A stretch of 64,000 nucleotides of DNA from Xestospongia muta (GCA_963693285.1 OY848917.1:24234245-24298244), one strand, 5' to 3'. Shown: positions 45,405-56,950, counted from the stretch's first letter. Made by a program: numbers and translations. Notes: generated by a model from the letters alone, not told the origin.

Positions 45405-45865
45405 GTGTTGCCCAAACGACCTTTCATGACTCACATCCACTGAGGCTTCCACTTGGGCTCCAGGATTCCCTGCTATTGCTAGCTAGGACCGGCAACGCGG
45501 CTTGGTAACCATCGTCCGAAGACGAGGTAATCCTGGCTGGAACGTCGCCCTAACTTCAAACCAGCCGTACTGGGTTTCGAGCTTCGAGGAAATCAACGCC
45601 ATTACTAAACCGGTACTGCAATGCTCCGGACCTCGTCACGTTTAAAGGGAGACTACGAGCCGTATCCTAGTCCGCCTTTCGGATACTCTTACGAGTATGC
45701 TGGTAACCATCTCAGAGGTCAATATAGATGTATCGCAGACGCTGGCCCACAACACACCTATCCAAGATTGCCTTGGTTTTGTTTTATATCTACATACAAT
45801 TTTGCCTCCAGGGTCTTGTGGGGCGAGGCAGTAAAGCACTATGAATCTCATTAACGGCTATTATG
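45405..45865. other. GC-richer block of unknown nature
   Basis: About 450 bp that is visibly richer in G and C than everything around it, with sharp edges. An open plus-strand frame (45621-45854) has no recognisable family, and the opposite strand is also open. It does not resemble rRNA or a tRNA. It could be a recent transposon fragment, a transferred segment or part of a gene. Confidence 0.5.
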
Positions 45866-46689
45866 AAATAATTACCGACATCTGTGAACAAAAGCCTGTT
45901 TAAATAACTAAAACTAAGGACCAAGAATAAAACTGGTCCCATTTGAGCAAGCTAGAACAACACTACTAATTATAAATATATTTATTTAACTTTTTTAGAG
46001 CAATTAACGAATAAATTAGTAAATAAATAAATAATAGAAGTCAAGTTAATATCTTAAAGTTACAAGAGAGGAAGAAGGCCTGCACCATCCTCCATACCTA
46101 TACTTCTCCATTTCACTCTAGAACCTTTTAAACACAAGTCTGTTGTATAAATCAACAAGAAAGATAGTCTAGCTCTTGTAGGAAAAACAATGCATATATA
46201 ATTTACATTGATGGTACATCATTTTGTCATTATTATTACAATCATCGGATTAGTGTAAGTTAATAACCAATATAAAAACACAAAAAAACAATTGTCTGTA
46301 AAACAAAATACCATCAAAGAAACAACAATACCACATTAATTTAATTTAAGTGTAAAAAGATCAACCAATGTTGACAAATTGATTTTTAATCATCCATGTA
46401 AGGCATAAATTAGCTGTTAAAATAACATATAATTTTTACAGTGTACCTAACATCTAATGTTGTTTTTATCAATGTTAATTAGATGAAGCAATAAGAAACG
46501 TACACATGGTGATTCAAGTGATTATTTAAAAAGTAATCCTTGTCAATCATTTAATTGCAATGTCAAGTATTATTCATTTAATATTAACGTTGTAATATTA
46601 GTTTAACTTTTATTTCAATAATTATAGTTTCACATTACTAATAAAGTTAGTATAATGGCTATATAAACTTAGCATTGGCTAATTTATAT

Positions 46690-47520
46690 TCAATTGTCAT
46701 CCATAGAACTACATTCAATCATTGACTTCTTTTGCAGACTTTGTATAACTGACCTTGTTCCTACTCCATCATACTGATGTAGAATATATCTACAATTATT
46801 AAAATATACAACAGAATATTTGATAAATCTTTCCAAAGACATTAATTGTGTTACATGACTTGATTGTAAGTTCAATTGCAGGCTATACTTTCATTGTACA
46901 AGATATGCTAATGTTTCAAGGACAGGGACTGCCCATAAAAATTAGATCTCAATCTTTAGTACAATTCATGTCATCACTGATGTACAAACATTGACAGTAT
47001 TTACCACTAGCTTTAGCTCACTGTATAAATTCATTGGTTGACTTAACCAATAATACAGGTTGAACGTAGCAAGTGTATTTTGATTAAAAAGTAAACCTAC
47101 TATTGTTATGATGACTTTGTATAACTGACTTTGTATAACTGACCTTGTTCCTATTCTATTATTCTGATGTAGAATATATGATCAACAAGAATATTTGATA
47201 AAGTTTTCTACGACATACTAGTACTAATTGGGTTAAGTGACTTCATTGTAAGTACAATTGTAGGTTGGTTACATTGTACAGAGAGAATGCACTGATGTTT
47301 GAATATTTAAAAGATGGGAGAAACTGTGAAAATTTGACCTTTTTAATACAACTCATATAATCATTGATGTAAAACAGTTGATAGTATCTACCATTCACAG
47401 TACATATACATGAGTCACAGGTTATTGGAGCAACAGGTTTACACTCACTCCTATTATTTGAGCAACTTGTACAAGATTTATTAAATACGATTGACACATT
47501 GTTAACCATGTTTAACAAAT
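46690..47520 (-). pseudogene. Fucosyltransferase-like gene fragments (U1)
   Basis: Pieces match residues 75-205 of the complete gene at 59.8-61.2 kb: 'PVAPITCDS' and NGRYYQ near 47440-47380, 'SLYNVTNLQLYLQ' near 47300, then LQSSHVTQLMSLERFIKYS and HQYDGVGTRSVIQSLQKK near 46870-46720. The middle part is present twice in partial form (near 46900-47050 and 47110-47300). The catalytic half is absent. Confidence 0.75.
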
Positions 47521-48045
47521 GAAAATCATTTTTTAGAACTCACCGTATGTACAGTTTAATACTTGTGTTGATGTATTATTAGTGTATACATATGTAATAC
47601 ATATGTTTACACAAACATTATATAAGATATTATTTGCAAAAGAGACCACTTTCATTAAAACATCTCAACAAGTTGCGGTTGTTGTGTACACAACCATACA
47701 TTTTTCAATGGATGTTTACTAATGGATATCACAGTTTAAAAACAATAGATAACTTGAATACAAAATTTAGTAAGCACTCTATTTTAAAAATTGGTTATAT
47801 ACACGCAAAAATTTATAAATGGTTTGATAGAAGTGGTTCCTTATTGTAAATCAGGCCACATATATACAATAATATACAATATCATATAATATACAACCTT
47901 AAACAATTGCTGAATACAAAATAGTATAGTATGAGTAAAATAAAGATAGATAATATGTATTACATTACCATTAATGAATATAATCCATCAATATTTAGAT
48001 ATATGAGACTAATTTATTTTATAATTTTCAAAGTAAAAAAGTTAG

Positions 48046-48782
48046 TCAAATATAGTCATCATCTTCTAAATCTCCTGTCGTGTTTGATTCAGATGGAACA
48101 TGATCAGTTGTAGATGTCATATTGTTGTGTTCAATTAAATGAGTACTATATGCACTATTGTCTTGCATAGTAATTGCTGAGTCACGTACTTCATTGTTGT
48201 CTTGTATATTAATTGCTGAGTCACGTACTTCATTGTTGTCTTGTATATGGATTACTGAGTCACGTACTTCATTGTTGTCTTGTATATTGATTGCTGAGTC
48301 ACATACTTCATTGTTGTCTTGTATATTGATTGCTGAGTCACGTACTTCGTTGTTGTTGTGTATATTAATTGCTGAGTCACGTACTTCATTATTGCCTTGT
48401 ATATTAATTGCTGAGCCACGTACTTCATTGTTGTCTTGTATATTAATTGCTGAGTCATGTACTTGATATACAGGCTTAACTTCAATGTTATGTTCAATTA
48501 AATGAGTGCTATATGCACTATTGTCTTGCATAGTAATTGCTAAGTCACGTACTTGATTATTGTCTTGTATATTAATTGCTGAGCCACGTACTTCATTATT
48601 GTCTTGTATATTAATTGCTGAGTCATGTACTTGATATACAGGGTTAACTTTCATATCAATAATATAATCATATGCTTGATTAGACTGCCCTAAATTATCG
48701 ATGGTTTCATAAACTTCATTATTAGAAGATGGTACTTGTATTTCATATTCTTCGATGGCAAAATTATCATCTGTGGTTTCAT
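48046..48782 (-). CDS. Repeat-tailed membrane protein, exon 2 (U1)
   Basis: Cytoplasmic part of the protein begun at 49656. The acceptor TATCATAACAG gives phase 1, completing a codon (D) with exon 1. It codes for 244 residues. First comes a tyrosine-bearing stretch (EEYEIQV, NEVYETIDN, AYDYIID, NPVYQVHD). Eleven 13-residue repeats follow (consensus DSAINIQDNNEVR, 39 bp each), divided by a second copy of the PVYQVHD/MQDNSAYSTHLIEHN block, and the protein ends in acidic DDDYI and a stop. Because the repeat is 13 codons and avoids stops, two other frames are also open across it; those are shadows. Total protein 298 residues. Confidence 0.75.
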
Positions 48783-49496
48783 CTGTTATGATATAGAAAA
48801 CATTTTTTACTAAGTAGTATATAGGAAGTGACTAGGTTGATGTATAATTTCACAGCAGAAGTGTATAAGTTGTTGATATTAATGTTAAAATGAATTACCA
48901 TTTTAACTAATTAAGTCACTAGTCTAGCATTATTTACAAACATATTTCTCAAAATTAAACTTCGGTTATAGCTTCTAAGACTTAAAATTAACACGTACAA
49001 ACTAAAGTTGTATTTGCTTTATAGAGCATCTAGCTGGCAAAACAGGAAATCTGTTCACTTTAATAAAGGTAGTATAAACACATACACAACTATATTAACA
49101 GTAACATCATTAACAACAACATTGGTATGTGGGAGTGCACACTTATTACAACTGATTCGTGGCAATGATAGTTTCATTCATTAAGGTATGACAAATATGT
49201 CTTTGACAGTAGCTTTAATAGTACTACACTTCACAACTGATTTGTGCAATGATAATTTCAATCATAGAAGTTATGACAAATCTGTGTTGGACAGTAGCTT
49301 TGATAGTACTAGACTTAGTGAACAATAAAACAACCTATTAACATTAACAGCACTGCATATCTCTTGTAAGATATTTATGCTTAAATTGTAGTTTGAGGGT
49401 TTAGGGTATAGTGTTAAATTACCATTGATATGCAGCATTCTCTTACTGACACACTAGACACTATAATAATATTTATCATTGGATGCTTTTTCTCAC

Positions 49497-49656
49497 CATT
49501 TTTAGTTTTCAAGTGATAATTCGATACTGCACTCATACAACATTGCTTGACCTTTCCAAACTTAGCCCACACTACCAGCAGTATTACACAGACTACAATA
49601 ATGACAAAGAGAAACACTATAATAGGAATTGCCGAAGAATCTTCTATATACATCAT
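49497..49656 (-). CDS. Repeat-tailed membrane protein, exon 1 (U1)
   Basis: ATG at 49656, with a donor AATG/GTGAGA after 53 codons. It encodes a short N-terminus (MMYIEDSSAIP), one hydrophobic segment (residues 11-30) and a basic juxtamembrane stretch AKFGKVKQCC. The positive-inside rule places the C-terminus in the cytoplasm; the CC pair next to the membrane is a likely palmitoylation site. There is no cleavable signal peptide and almost no ectodomain. The layout recalls transmembrane adaptor proteins such as LAT or PAG, but there is no sequence evidence of homology. A GGGCGTG box lies 30 bp upstream. Confidence 0.75.
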
Positions 49657-49685
49657 TGAGTTACGATTTCTTCAATGTCTCTGGA

Positions 49686-49692
49686 GGGCGTG
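49686..49692 (-). promoter_or_regulatory. CACGCCC box (U1)
   Basis: Read on the minus strand as CACGCCC, 30 bp before the ATG of the membrane protein. Conserved at 54414, 58002 and (with different flanks) 61202. KLF/Sp-type factors bind such boxes in animals; function here is inferred. Confidence 0.4.
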
Positions 49693-50299
49693 ACCGTATA
49701 ACCCATCGAGCATTGCATGATGGAAATTGAAACCATAGAACTTAGTCATGAACATTGTCCTGTATATGTACTGATATAAACTGTATCATTTGTTTTCTGT
49801 TTGCTTTGTTATTTATTTAATTTCAGTACTAGTGTTTATAAGAACATCTTTAATTTAAAAAATACTTTAATTAAATTAGTTAAGTTTATCAATAATATTT
49901 ATCAATAACTATACTATATGTTGGATTTGGTGTCAAAATGTCATTATTATAATTCAAAGTCTTTCAAAGTAATAATTCAAAGTAAATTCACTCTAAATTT
50001 TATATATTAAAATAAACATGCACAAGGTGATTCAAGTGATTATTGAAAAAAGTAATCGTTTTCAATCATTTTATCAGAAAGCAAAGTGATGATTTTAGTG
50101 GTTTAGTTTTAACATTGTGACATCAGTTTAACTTTTACTTCCATAATTATAGTTTCACATAACAAATAAATATAGAGCCATTTTGTGGGATTTTAATATC
50201 AAATGTATCTATTTTATATTAAAAATTTGACAATATTCAAACTTTTGTATCAAAAGTTATATTTTACAACGTTTCTTAAAGTAACAAGAGTCGCACTAA

Positions 50300-50400
50300 G
50301 TGTAATAACTTAATTCATTGACAGTTTCATTATTATAGTCATGTTTAAAGCAAGTAAGAGTATATATGCAGAAGAGCAATCCTGCAATTAGAAAGACAAC
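50300..50400 (-). pseudogene. 45-residue membrane ORF, start lost (U1)
   Basis: Same sequence as the open microORF at 55015-55152 from TVVFLIAGLLF to the stop. The segment with the ATG is deleted and stops lie upstream in frame. Confidence 0.5.
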
Positions 50401-50566
50401 TGTTAGTGTGTTATTAGTGTGTTACTACTATTATTTAATCAGGATTTCATGTCACATTAAACATTAATTGGATCATTTAACTAATACATGATTATACAGG
50501 TTGGATATACAAAAGCTAAGCATAATGCTGCATACATCCGTGCATATATAGTGATTGATATTGTAC

Positions 50567-50806
50567 ACTGTAAAAATTGATTTGTTGATTTAACCAATAT
50601 ATTGTTATACAGGTTGCAGGTAGTAAACTAATATGATGTGAAAATAGACATAACATTGTTTTGATTACTAATATACTATTGTTTATATAGCTATTAGTAC
50701 ATCAGTAATAAAAACAGTGTTATGTTTACTTTCGCATTATATTAAGTTTGCTACATACAACCTGTATAACAATATATAGTTAAATCAACAAATCACTTTT
50801 TACAGT
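50567..50806. mobile_element. 240-bp MITE
   Basis: Ends are inverted repeats of about 60 bp (ACTGTAAAAATTGATTTGTT at the left; its complement at the right), flanked by GTAC on both sides (50563-50566 and 50807-50810). The paralogous site in U2 (near 55308) reads TTGTACTATT with a single GTAC. Superfamily unknown. Confidence 0.85.
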
Positions 50807-50929
50807 GTACTATTATTAAATTGACTGCTTATGTACTACCTACATAAGCAGTAGTATATTAGGAATGAAAACAATATTATATTTACTTTTTGATCAAAAT
50901 ACACTTGCTACAATTAACCTTTATAATCA

Positions 50930-51290
50930 TTTATTGTTTAAATCAACCAATGAATTTTTACAGTGAGCTAAAGCTAGTGGTAAATATTGTCAATGTTTGT
51001 ACATCAGTGATGACATGAATTGTACTAAAGATCAAGATCTAGTTTTTATGGGCAGTCCCTGTCCTTGAAACAGTTAGTATATATCTATGTACAATGAAAG
51101 TAGCCTGCAATTGTACTTACAATGAAGTCATTTAATATGCCTCCTTACATGGGTGGATTATAAATCAATTTGTGAACATTGTTTGATCTTTCCATACTTA
51201 CCCCAAAGAGAGAGCAATACTACACAGACTGTAATAATGACATAATGAAGTGCTATATTAATAATAACAGAATGATACATTATAGTGTGC
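50930..51290 (+). pseudogene. Inverted fragments of fucosyltransferase-like gene and TM exon
   Basis: The plus strand at 50970-51060 encodes KYCQCLYISDDMNCTK and a GSPCP-like end, matching residues 98-125 of the complete enzyme. Directly after it, the minus strand at 51290-51160 encodes a membrane segment (VIITVCVVLLSLW-GKYGKIKQC) like exon 1 of the repeat-tailed protein. Fragments only; the same arrangement occurs at 55460-55770 in U2. Confidence 0.65.
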
Positions 51291-51334
51291 CGTTTGTGTA
51301 GCCACTTCTATTACTGCAATATTTAATATGACAC

Positions 51335-51412
51335 AAATGGCTCTATGTCATTATTATAGTCAGTGAAGTATTGCTCTGTCTGTGGGCTAAGTGTAAAAAG
51401 ATCAAGCAATGT
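51335..51412 (+). pseudogene. TM-exon fragment on the plus strand
   Basis: Encodes YVIIIVSEVLLCLWAKCKKIKQC followed by a stop, an inverted copy of the TM exon that sits across the U1/U2 junction. With the minus-strand copy at 51160-51290 it forms an imperfect palindrome. Confidence 0.6.
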
Positions 51413-51731
51413 TGACAAATTGATTTTTGATCATCCATTTAAGGCATAAATTAGCTGTTAAAATAACATAAAAATTTTTACAGTGTACCTAGCATCTAAT
51501 GTTGTTTTTATCAATGTTAATTAGATGAAGCAATAAGAAATATGCACATGGTGATTCAAGTGATTATTTAAAAAGTAATCCTTGTCAATTATTTAATTGC
51601 AATGTCAAGTATTATTCATTTAATATTAACGTTGTAATATTAGTTTAACTTTTATTTCAATAATTATACTTTCACATTACTAATAAAATTAGTATAATGG
51701 CTATATAAGCTTAGCATTGGCTAATTTATAT

Positions 51732-52530
51732 TCAATTGTCATTCATAGAACTACATTCAATCATTGACTTCTTTTGGAGACTTTGTATAACTGACCTTGT
51801 TCCTACTCCATCATACTGATGTAGAATATATCTACAATTATTAAAATATACAACAGAATATTTGATAAATCCTTCCAAAGACATTAATTGTGTTACATGA
51901 CTTGATTGTAAGTTCAATTGCAGGCTATACTTTCATTGTACATAGATATGCTAATATTTCAAGGACAGGGACTGCCCATAAAAATTAGATCTCGATCTTT
52001 AGTGCAATTCACGTCATCACTGATGTACAAACATTGACAGTATTTACCACTAGCTTTAGCTACTGTATAAATTCATTGGTTGACTTAACCAATAATACAG
52101 GTTGAACGTAGCAAGTGTATTTTGATTAAAAAGTAAACCTACTAGTGTTATGATGACTTTGTATAACTGACCTTGTTCCTATTCTATTATTCTGATGTAG
52201 AATATATGATCAACAAGAATATTTGATAAAGTTTTCTACGGCATACTAGTACTATTTGGGTTAAGTGACTTCATTGTAAGTACAATTGTAGGTTGGTTAC
52301 ATTGTACAGAGAGAGTGCACTGATGTTTGAATATTTAAAAGACGAGAGAAACTGTGAAAATTTGACCTTTTTAATACAACTCATATAATCACTGATGTAA
52401 AATAGTTGATAGTATCTACCATTCACAGTACATATACATGAGTCACAGGTTATTGGAGCAACAGGTTCACACTGCTATTATTTGAGCAACTTGTACAAGA
52501 TTTATTAAATACGATTGACACATTGTTAAC
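51732..52530 (-). pseudogene. Fucosyltransferase-like gene fragments (U2)
   Basis: Same pieces as in U1 (SLEGFIKYS, HQYDGVGTRSV, PVAPI-like), with an additional small deletion in the 52470 region where the Ser-Glu-Cys codons of U1 are shortened. Not a functional gene. Confidence 0.7.
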
Positions 52531-53069
52531 CATGTTTTACAAATGAAAAGCATTTTTTAGTACTCACTGTATGTACAGTTTAATACTTGTGTTGATGTAT
52601 AATTAGTGTATACTTATGTAATACATATGTTTACACATACATTATATAAGATATTATTTGCAAAAGAGACCACTTTCATTAAAACATCTCAACAAGTTGC
52701 GGTTGTTGTGTACACAACCATACATTTTTCAATGGATGTTTACTAATGGATATCACAGTTTAAAAACAATAGATAACTTGAATACAAAATTTAGTAAGCA
52801 CTCTATTTTAAAAATTGGTTATATACACGCAAAAATTTATAAATGGTTTGATAGAAGTGGTTCCTTATTGTAAATCAGGCCACATATATACAATAATATA
52901 CAATATCATATAATATACAACCTTAAACAATTGCTGAATACAAAATAGTATAGTATGAGTAAAATAAAGATAGATAATATGTATTACATTACCATTAATG
53001 AATATAATCCATCAATATTTAGATATATGAGACTAATTTATTTTATAATTTTGAAAGTAAAGAAGTTAG

Positions 53070-53629
53070 TCAAATATAGTCATCATCTTTTAAATCTCCT
53101 GTCGTGTTTGATTCAGATGGAAGATAATCAGTTGTAGATGTCATATTGTTGTGTTCAATTAACTGAGTGCCATATGCACTATTGTCTTGCATAGTAATTG
53201 CTGAGTCACGTACTTCATTGTTGTCTTGTATATTAATTGCTGGGTCACGTACTTCATTGTTGTCTTGTATATTAATTGCTGAGTCACGTACTTCATTGTT
53301 GTCTTGTATATTAATTGCTGAGTCACGTACTTCATTGTTGTCTTGTATATTAATTGCTGAGTCACGTACTTCATTGTCTTGTATATTAATTGCTGAGTCA
53401 AGTACTTCATTGTTGTCTTGTATATTAATTGCTGAGTCACGTACTTCATTATTGTCTTGAATATTAATTGCTGAGTCATGTACTTGATATACAGGGTTAA
53501 CTTTCATATCAATAATATAATCATACACTTCATTAGACTGCCCTAAATTATCAACGGTTTCATAAACTTCATTATTAGAAGATGGTAATTGTATTTCTTC
53601 GAGGGCAAAATTATCATCCGTGGTTTCAT
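53070..53629 (-). CDS. Repeat-tailed membrane protein, exon 2 (U2)
   Basis: 185 residues after the phase-1 junction. It starts DETTDDNFALEEIQL (the Tyr of U1's EEYEIQV is deleted), then VYETVDN and VYDYIID, then eight 13-residue repeats, one shortened by a codon (QDNEVR). It ends in MTSTTDYLPSESN and DDDYI. Total protein 239 residues. The frame is kept in spite of repeat number changes. Confidence 0.75.
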
Positions 53630-54224
53630 CTGTTATGATATAGAAAACATTTCTTTACTAAGCAGTATATAGAAAGTGACTAGCTTGATGTATAATTTCA
53701 CAGCAGAAGTGTATAATTTGTTGACATTAATGTTAAAATGAATTACCATTTTAACCAATTAAGTCTATAGTCTAGCATTATTTACAAACATATTTCTCTA
53801 AATTAAACTCCGGTTATAGCTCCTAAGACTTAAAACTAACACGTAAAAACTAAAGTCCTATTTGCTTTATAGTCCATCTAGCTGGCAAAACAGGAAATCT
53901 CTTCATTTTAATAAAGGTAGTATAAACACATACACAAGTATAATTAACATCATTAACAACAACATTGGTATGTAGGAGTGCACGCTTATTACAACTAATT
54001 TGTTGCAATGATAGTTTCAATTGTTAATTATGACAAATATGTCTTTGACAGTAGCTTTAATCCTATTAACATTAACAGCACTGCATATCTCTTGTAAGAT
54101 ATTTATGCTTAAATTGTAGTTTGAGGGTTTATGGTATAGTGTTAAATTACCATTGATATGCAGCATTCTCTTACTGACACACTAGACACTATAATAATAT
54201 TTATCATTGGATGCTTTTTCTCAC

Positions 54225-54384
54225 CATTTTTAGTTTTCAAGTGATAATTCGATACTGCACTCATACAACATTGCTTGACCTTTCCAAACTTAGCCCACAC
54301 TACCAGCAGTATTACACAGACTACAATAATGACAAAGAGAAACACTATAATAGGAATTGCCGAAGAATCTTCTATATACATCAT
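54225..54384 (-). CDS. Repeat-tailed membrane protein, exon 1 (U2)
   Basis: Identical at protein level to the U1 exon: MMYIEDSSAIP, one membrane segment, AKFGKVKQCC, donor AATG/GTGAGA. This level of identity next to a diverged tail suggests very recent duplication, gene conversion or constraint. Confidence 0.75.
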
Positions 54385-54413
54385 TGAGTTACGAATTCTT
54401 CAATGTCTCTGGA

Positions 54414-54420
54414 GGGCGTG
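54414..54420 (-). promoter_or_regulatory. CACGCCC box (U2)
   Basis: Same position relative to the ATG (30 bp) as in U1. Confidence 0.4.
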
Positions 54421-55014
54421 ACCGTATAACCCATCGAGCATTGCATGATGGAAATTGAAACCATAGAACTTAGTCATGAACATTGTCCTGTATATGTACT
54501 GATATAAACTGTATCATTTGTTTTTTGTTTGTTTTGTTATTTATTTAATTTCAGTACTAGTGTTTACATGAACATCTTTAATTTAAAAAATACTTTAATT
54601 AAATTATATCAATATTCATCAATAACTATAGACCCGTCTATAGTATATGTTAGATTTGGCTGTCAAAATGTCATTATTATAATTCAAAGTCTTGAATACT
54701 TGTATATTCACTCTAAATTTTATATATTAAAATAAACATGCACAAGGTGATTCAAGTGATTATTGAAAAAGTAATCTTTTTCACTCATTTTATCAGAAAG
54801 CAAAGTGAAGATTTCAGTGTTTTAGTTTTAACGTTATAACATCAGTTTAACTTTTACTTCCATAATTATAGTTTCACATAACAAATAAATATAGAGCCAT
54901 TTTGTGGGATTTTAATATCAAATGTATCAATTTTATATTAAAAATTTGATAATATTCAAACTTTTGTATCAAAAGTTATATTTTACAACGTTTCTTAAAA
55001 TAACAAGGGTCGCA

Positions 55015-55152
55015 CTAAGTGTAATAACTTAATTCATTGACAGTTTCATTATTATAGTCATGTTTAAAGCAAGTAAGAGTATATATGCAGAAGAACAATC
55101 CTGCAATTAGAAAGACAACTGTTAGTGTGTTATTAGGCAAGTATCTGTACAT
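55015..55152 (-). CDS. 45-residue single-pass membrane microORF (U2)
   Basis: ATG at 55152 to TAG at 55015: MYRYLPNNTLT, a hydrophobic stretch VVFLIAGLFFCIYTLTC, then KHDYNNETVNELSYYT. It could be a free microprotein or a last exon of a larger gene, since TCTAATTGCAG within it is also a passable acceptor. The U1 copy has lost the start. Expression is unknown. Confidence 0.35.
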   Translation of the reverse strand: MYRYLPNNTLTVVFLIAGLFFCIYTLTCFKHDYNNETVNELSYYT

Positions 55153-55459
55153 GGTTGCTTTGCCAATACTACTATTATTTAATCAGGATTTCATGTCACA
55201 TTAAACATTGACTGGATGATTTAACTAATACATGGTTATACAGGTTAGATGTACAAAAGCTAAGCATATTACTGCATACATCCATTCATATATAGTGATT
55301 GATATTGTACTATTATTAAATTGACTGTTTATGTACTACCTACGTAAGCAGTAGTATATTAGCAATGAAAACAATATTATATTTACTTTTTGATCAAAAT
55401 ACACTTGCTACATTTAACCTGTATAATGTTTTTTGGTTAAATCAACCAATCAATTTTTA

Positions 55460-55775
55460 CACTGAGCTAAAGCTAGTGGTAAATACTGTCAATGTTTGTA
55501 CATCAGTGATGACATGAATTGTACTAAAGATCAAGATCTAATTTTTATGGGCAGTCCCTGTCCTTGAAACAATTAGTACATATCTATGTACAATGAAAGT
55601 AGCCTGCAATTGTACTTACAATGAAGTCATTTAATGTGCCTCCTTACATGGATGGATTAAAAATCAATTGTGAACATTGTTTGATCTTTCCATACTTACC
55701 CCAAAGAGAGAGCAATACTACACAGACTGTAATAATGACATAGAGAAGTGCTATATTAATAATAACAGAGTGCCA
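55460..55775. pseudogene. Inverted fucosyltransferase and TM-exon fragments (U2)
   Basis: Plus strand 55480-55565 matches the Cys-rich segment KYCQCLYISDD; minus strand 55770-55663 encodes VIITVCVVLLSLW-GKYGKIKQC and a stop. Confidence 0.6.
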
Positions 55776-56214
55776 TTTGTGTAGCCACTTCTATTACTGC
55801 AATATTTAATATGACACAAATGGCTCTATGTCATTATTATAGTCAGTGAAGTATTGCTTTGTATGTGGGCTAAGTGTAAAAAGATCAAGCAATGTTGACA
55901 AATTGATTTTTAATCATCCATGTAAGGCATACATTAGCTGTTAAAATAACATATAATTTTGTACAGTGTACCTAGCATCTAATGTTGTTTTTATCAATGT
56001 TAATTAGATGAAACAATAAAAAATGTGCACATGGTGAATCAAGTGATTATTTAAAAAGTAATCCTTGTCAATCATTTAATTGCAATGTTAAGTATTATTC
56101 ATTTAATATTAACGTTGTAATATTAGTTTAACTTTTATTTCAATAATTATAGTTTCACATTACTAATAAAATTAGTATAATGGCTATATAAGCTTAGCAT
56201 TGGCTAATTTATAT

Positions 56215-56950
56215 TCAATCGTCATCCACAGAACTACATTCAATCATTAACTTCTTTTGCAGATTTTGTATAACTGATCTTGTTCCTACTCCATCATACT
56301 GATGTAGAATATATCTATAATTATTAAAATATACAACAGAATATTTGATAAATCGTTCCAAAGACATTAATTGTGTTACATGACTTGATTGTAAGTTCAA
56401 TTGCAGGCTATACTTTCATTGTACAAGATATCCTAATGTTTCAAGGACAGGGACTGCCCATAAAAATTAGATCTCAATCTTTAGTACAATTCACATCATC
56501 ACTGATGTACAAACATTGACAGTATTTACCACTAGCTTTAGCTCACTGTATAAATTCATCAGTTGACTTAACCAATAATACAGGTTGAACATAGCAAGTG
56601 TATTTTGATTAAAAAGTAAACCTACTATTGTTATGATTACTAATATACTATTGCTTATGTAATTACATGCACAAACAGTCAATGTATAGTACATTATCAA
56701 TCACTATATATGCATGTGTGTATGCAATATTATGTTTAGCTTTTGTACATCCAACCTATATAACCATGTATAAGTTAAATCATCTAGTCAATGTTTAATG
56801 TGAGATAGCTAGCTCACAGTACATAGATATCAGTCACAGTTAATTGGACCAACAAGTTCAGCTTCTATTAGTTCAGCAACTTTTGTACTAGATTTATTAA
56901 ATATACCTGACACATTGTTAACTGTTCATTGAAGAATCAAGCTAGAACAA
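56215..56950 (-). pseudogene. Fucosyltransferase-like gene fragments (U3)
   Basis: Fragments with SLERFIKYS and HQYDGVGTRSVIQ near 56390-56240, and a trace near 56930-56830 matching the region before 'APITCDS'. Broken. Confidence 0.65.

Larger units (their letters stand above)
46350..51390. repeat. Tandem unit U1
   Basis: First of at least three tandem units. Each begins with GTGTAAAAAGATCAA.CAATG at its left edge (46350, 51391, 55874). It contains fucosyltransferase-like fragments, the repeat-tailed membrane protein gene, and inverted fragments of both. It is longer than U2 partly because of the 240-bp MITE. Confidence 0.85.
51391..55873. repeat. Tandem unit U2
   Basis: Closely similar to U1 along its length. 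The 47.6-48.1 kb and 52.66-53.1 kb stretches are almost identical. It lacks the MITE and has fewer 39-bp repeats. Confidence 0.85.

Noticed and set aside
45405..45865. rRNA, tRNA or tmRNA in the GC-rich block
   Set aside because: No recognisable conserved rRNA segments, no cloverleaf with a standard T-loop (GTTCGA-type) at the right spacing.
48158..48466. Plus-strand frame SCILIAESRTSLL and the second minus-strand frame over the 39-bp repeats
   Set aside because: These are shadows of the 13-codon repeat, which lacks stops in three frames. Only the frame joined to the TM exon has matching splice phase and a conserved ending in both units.
48170..53480. CRISPR-like array
   Set aside because: The 39-bp repeats are directly adjacent without spacers, lie in a eukaryotic coding exon and have no cas genes nearby.
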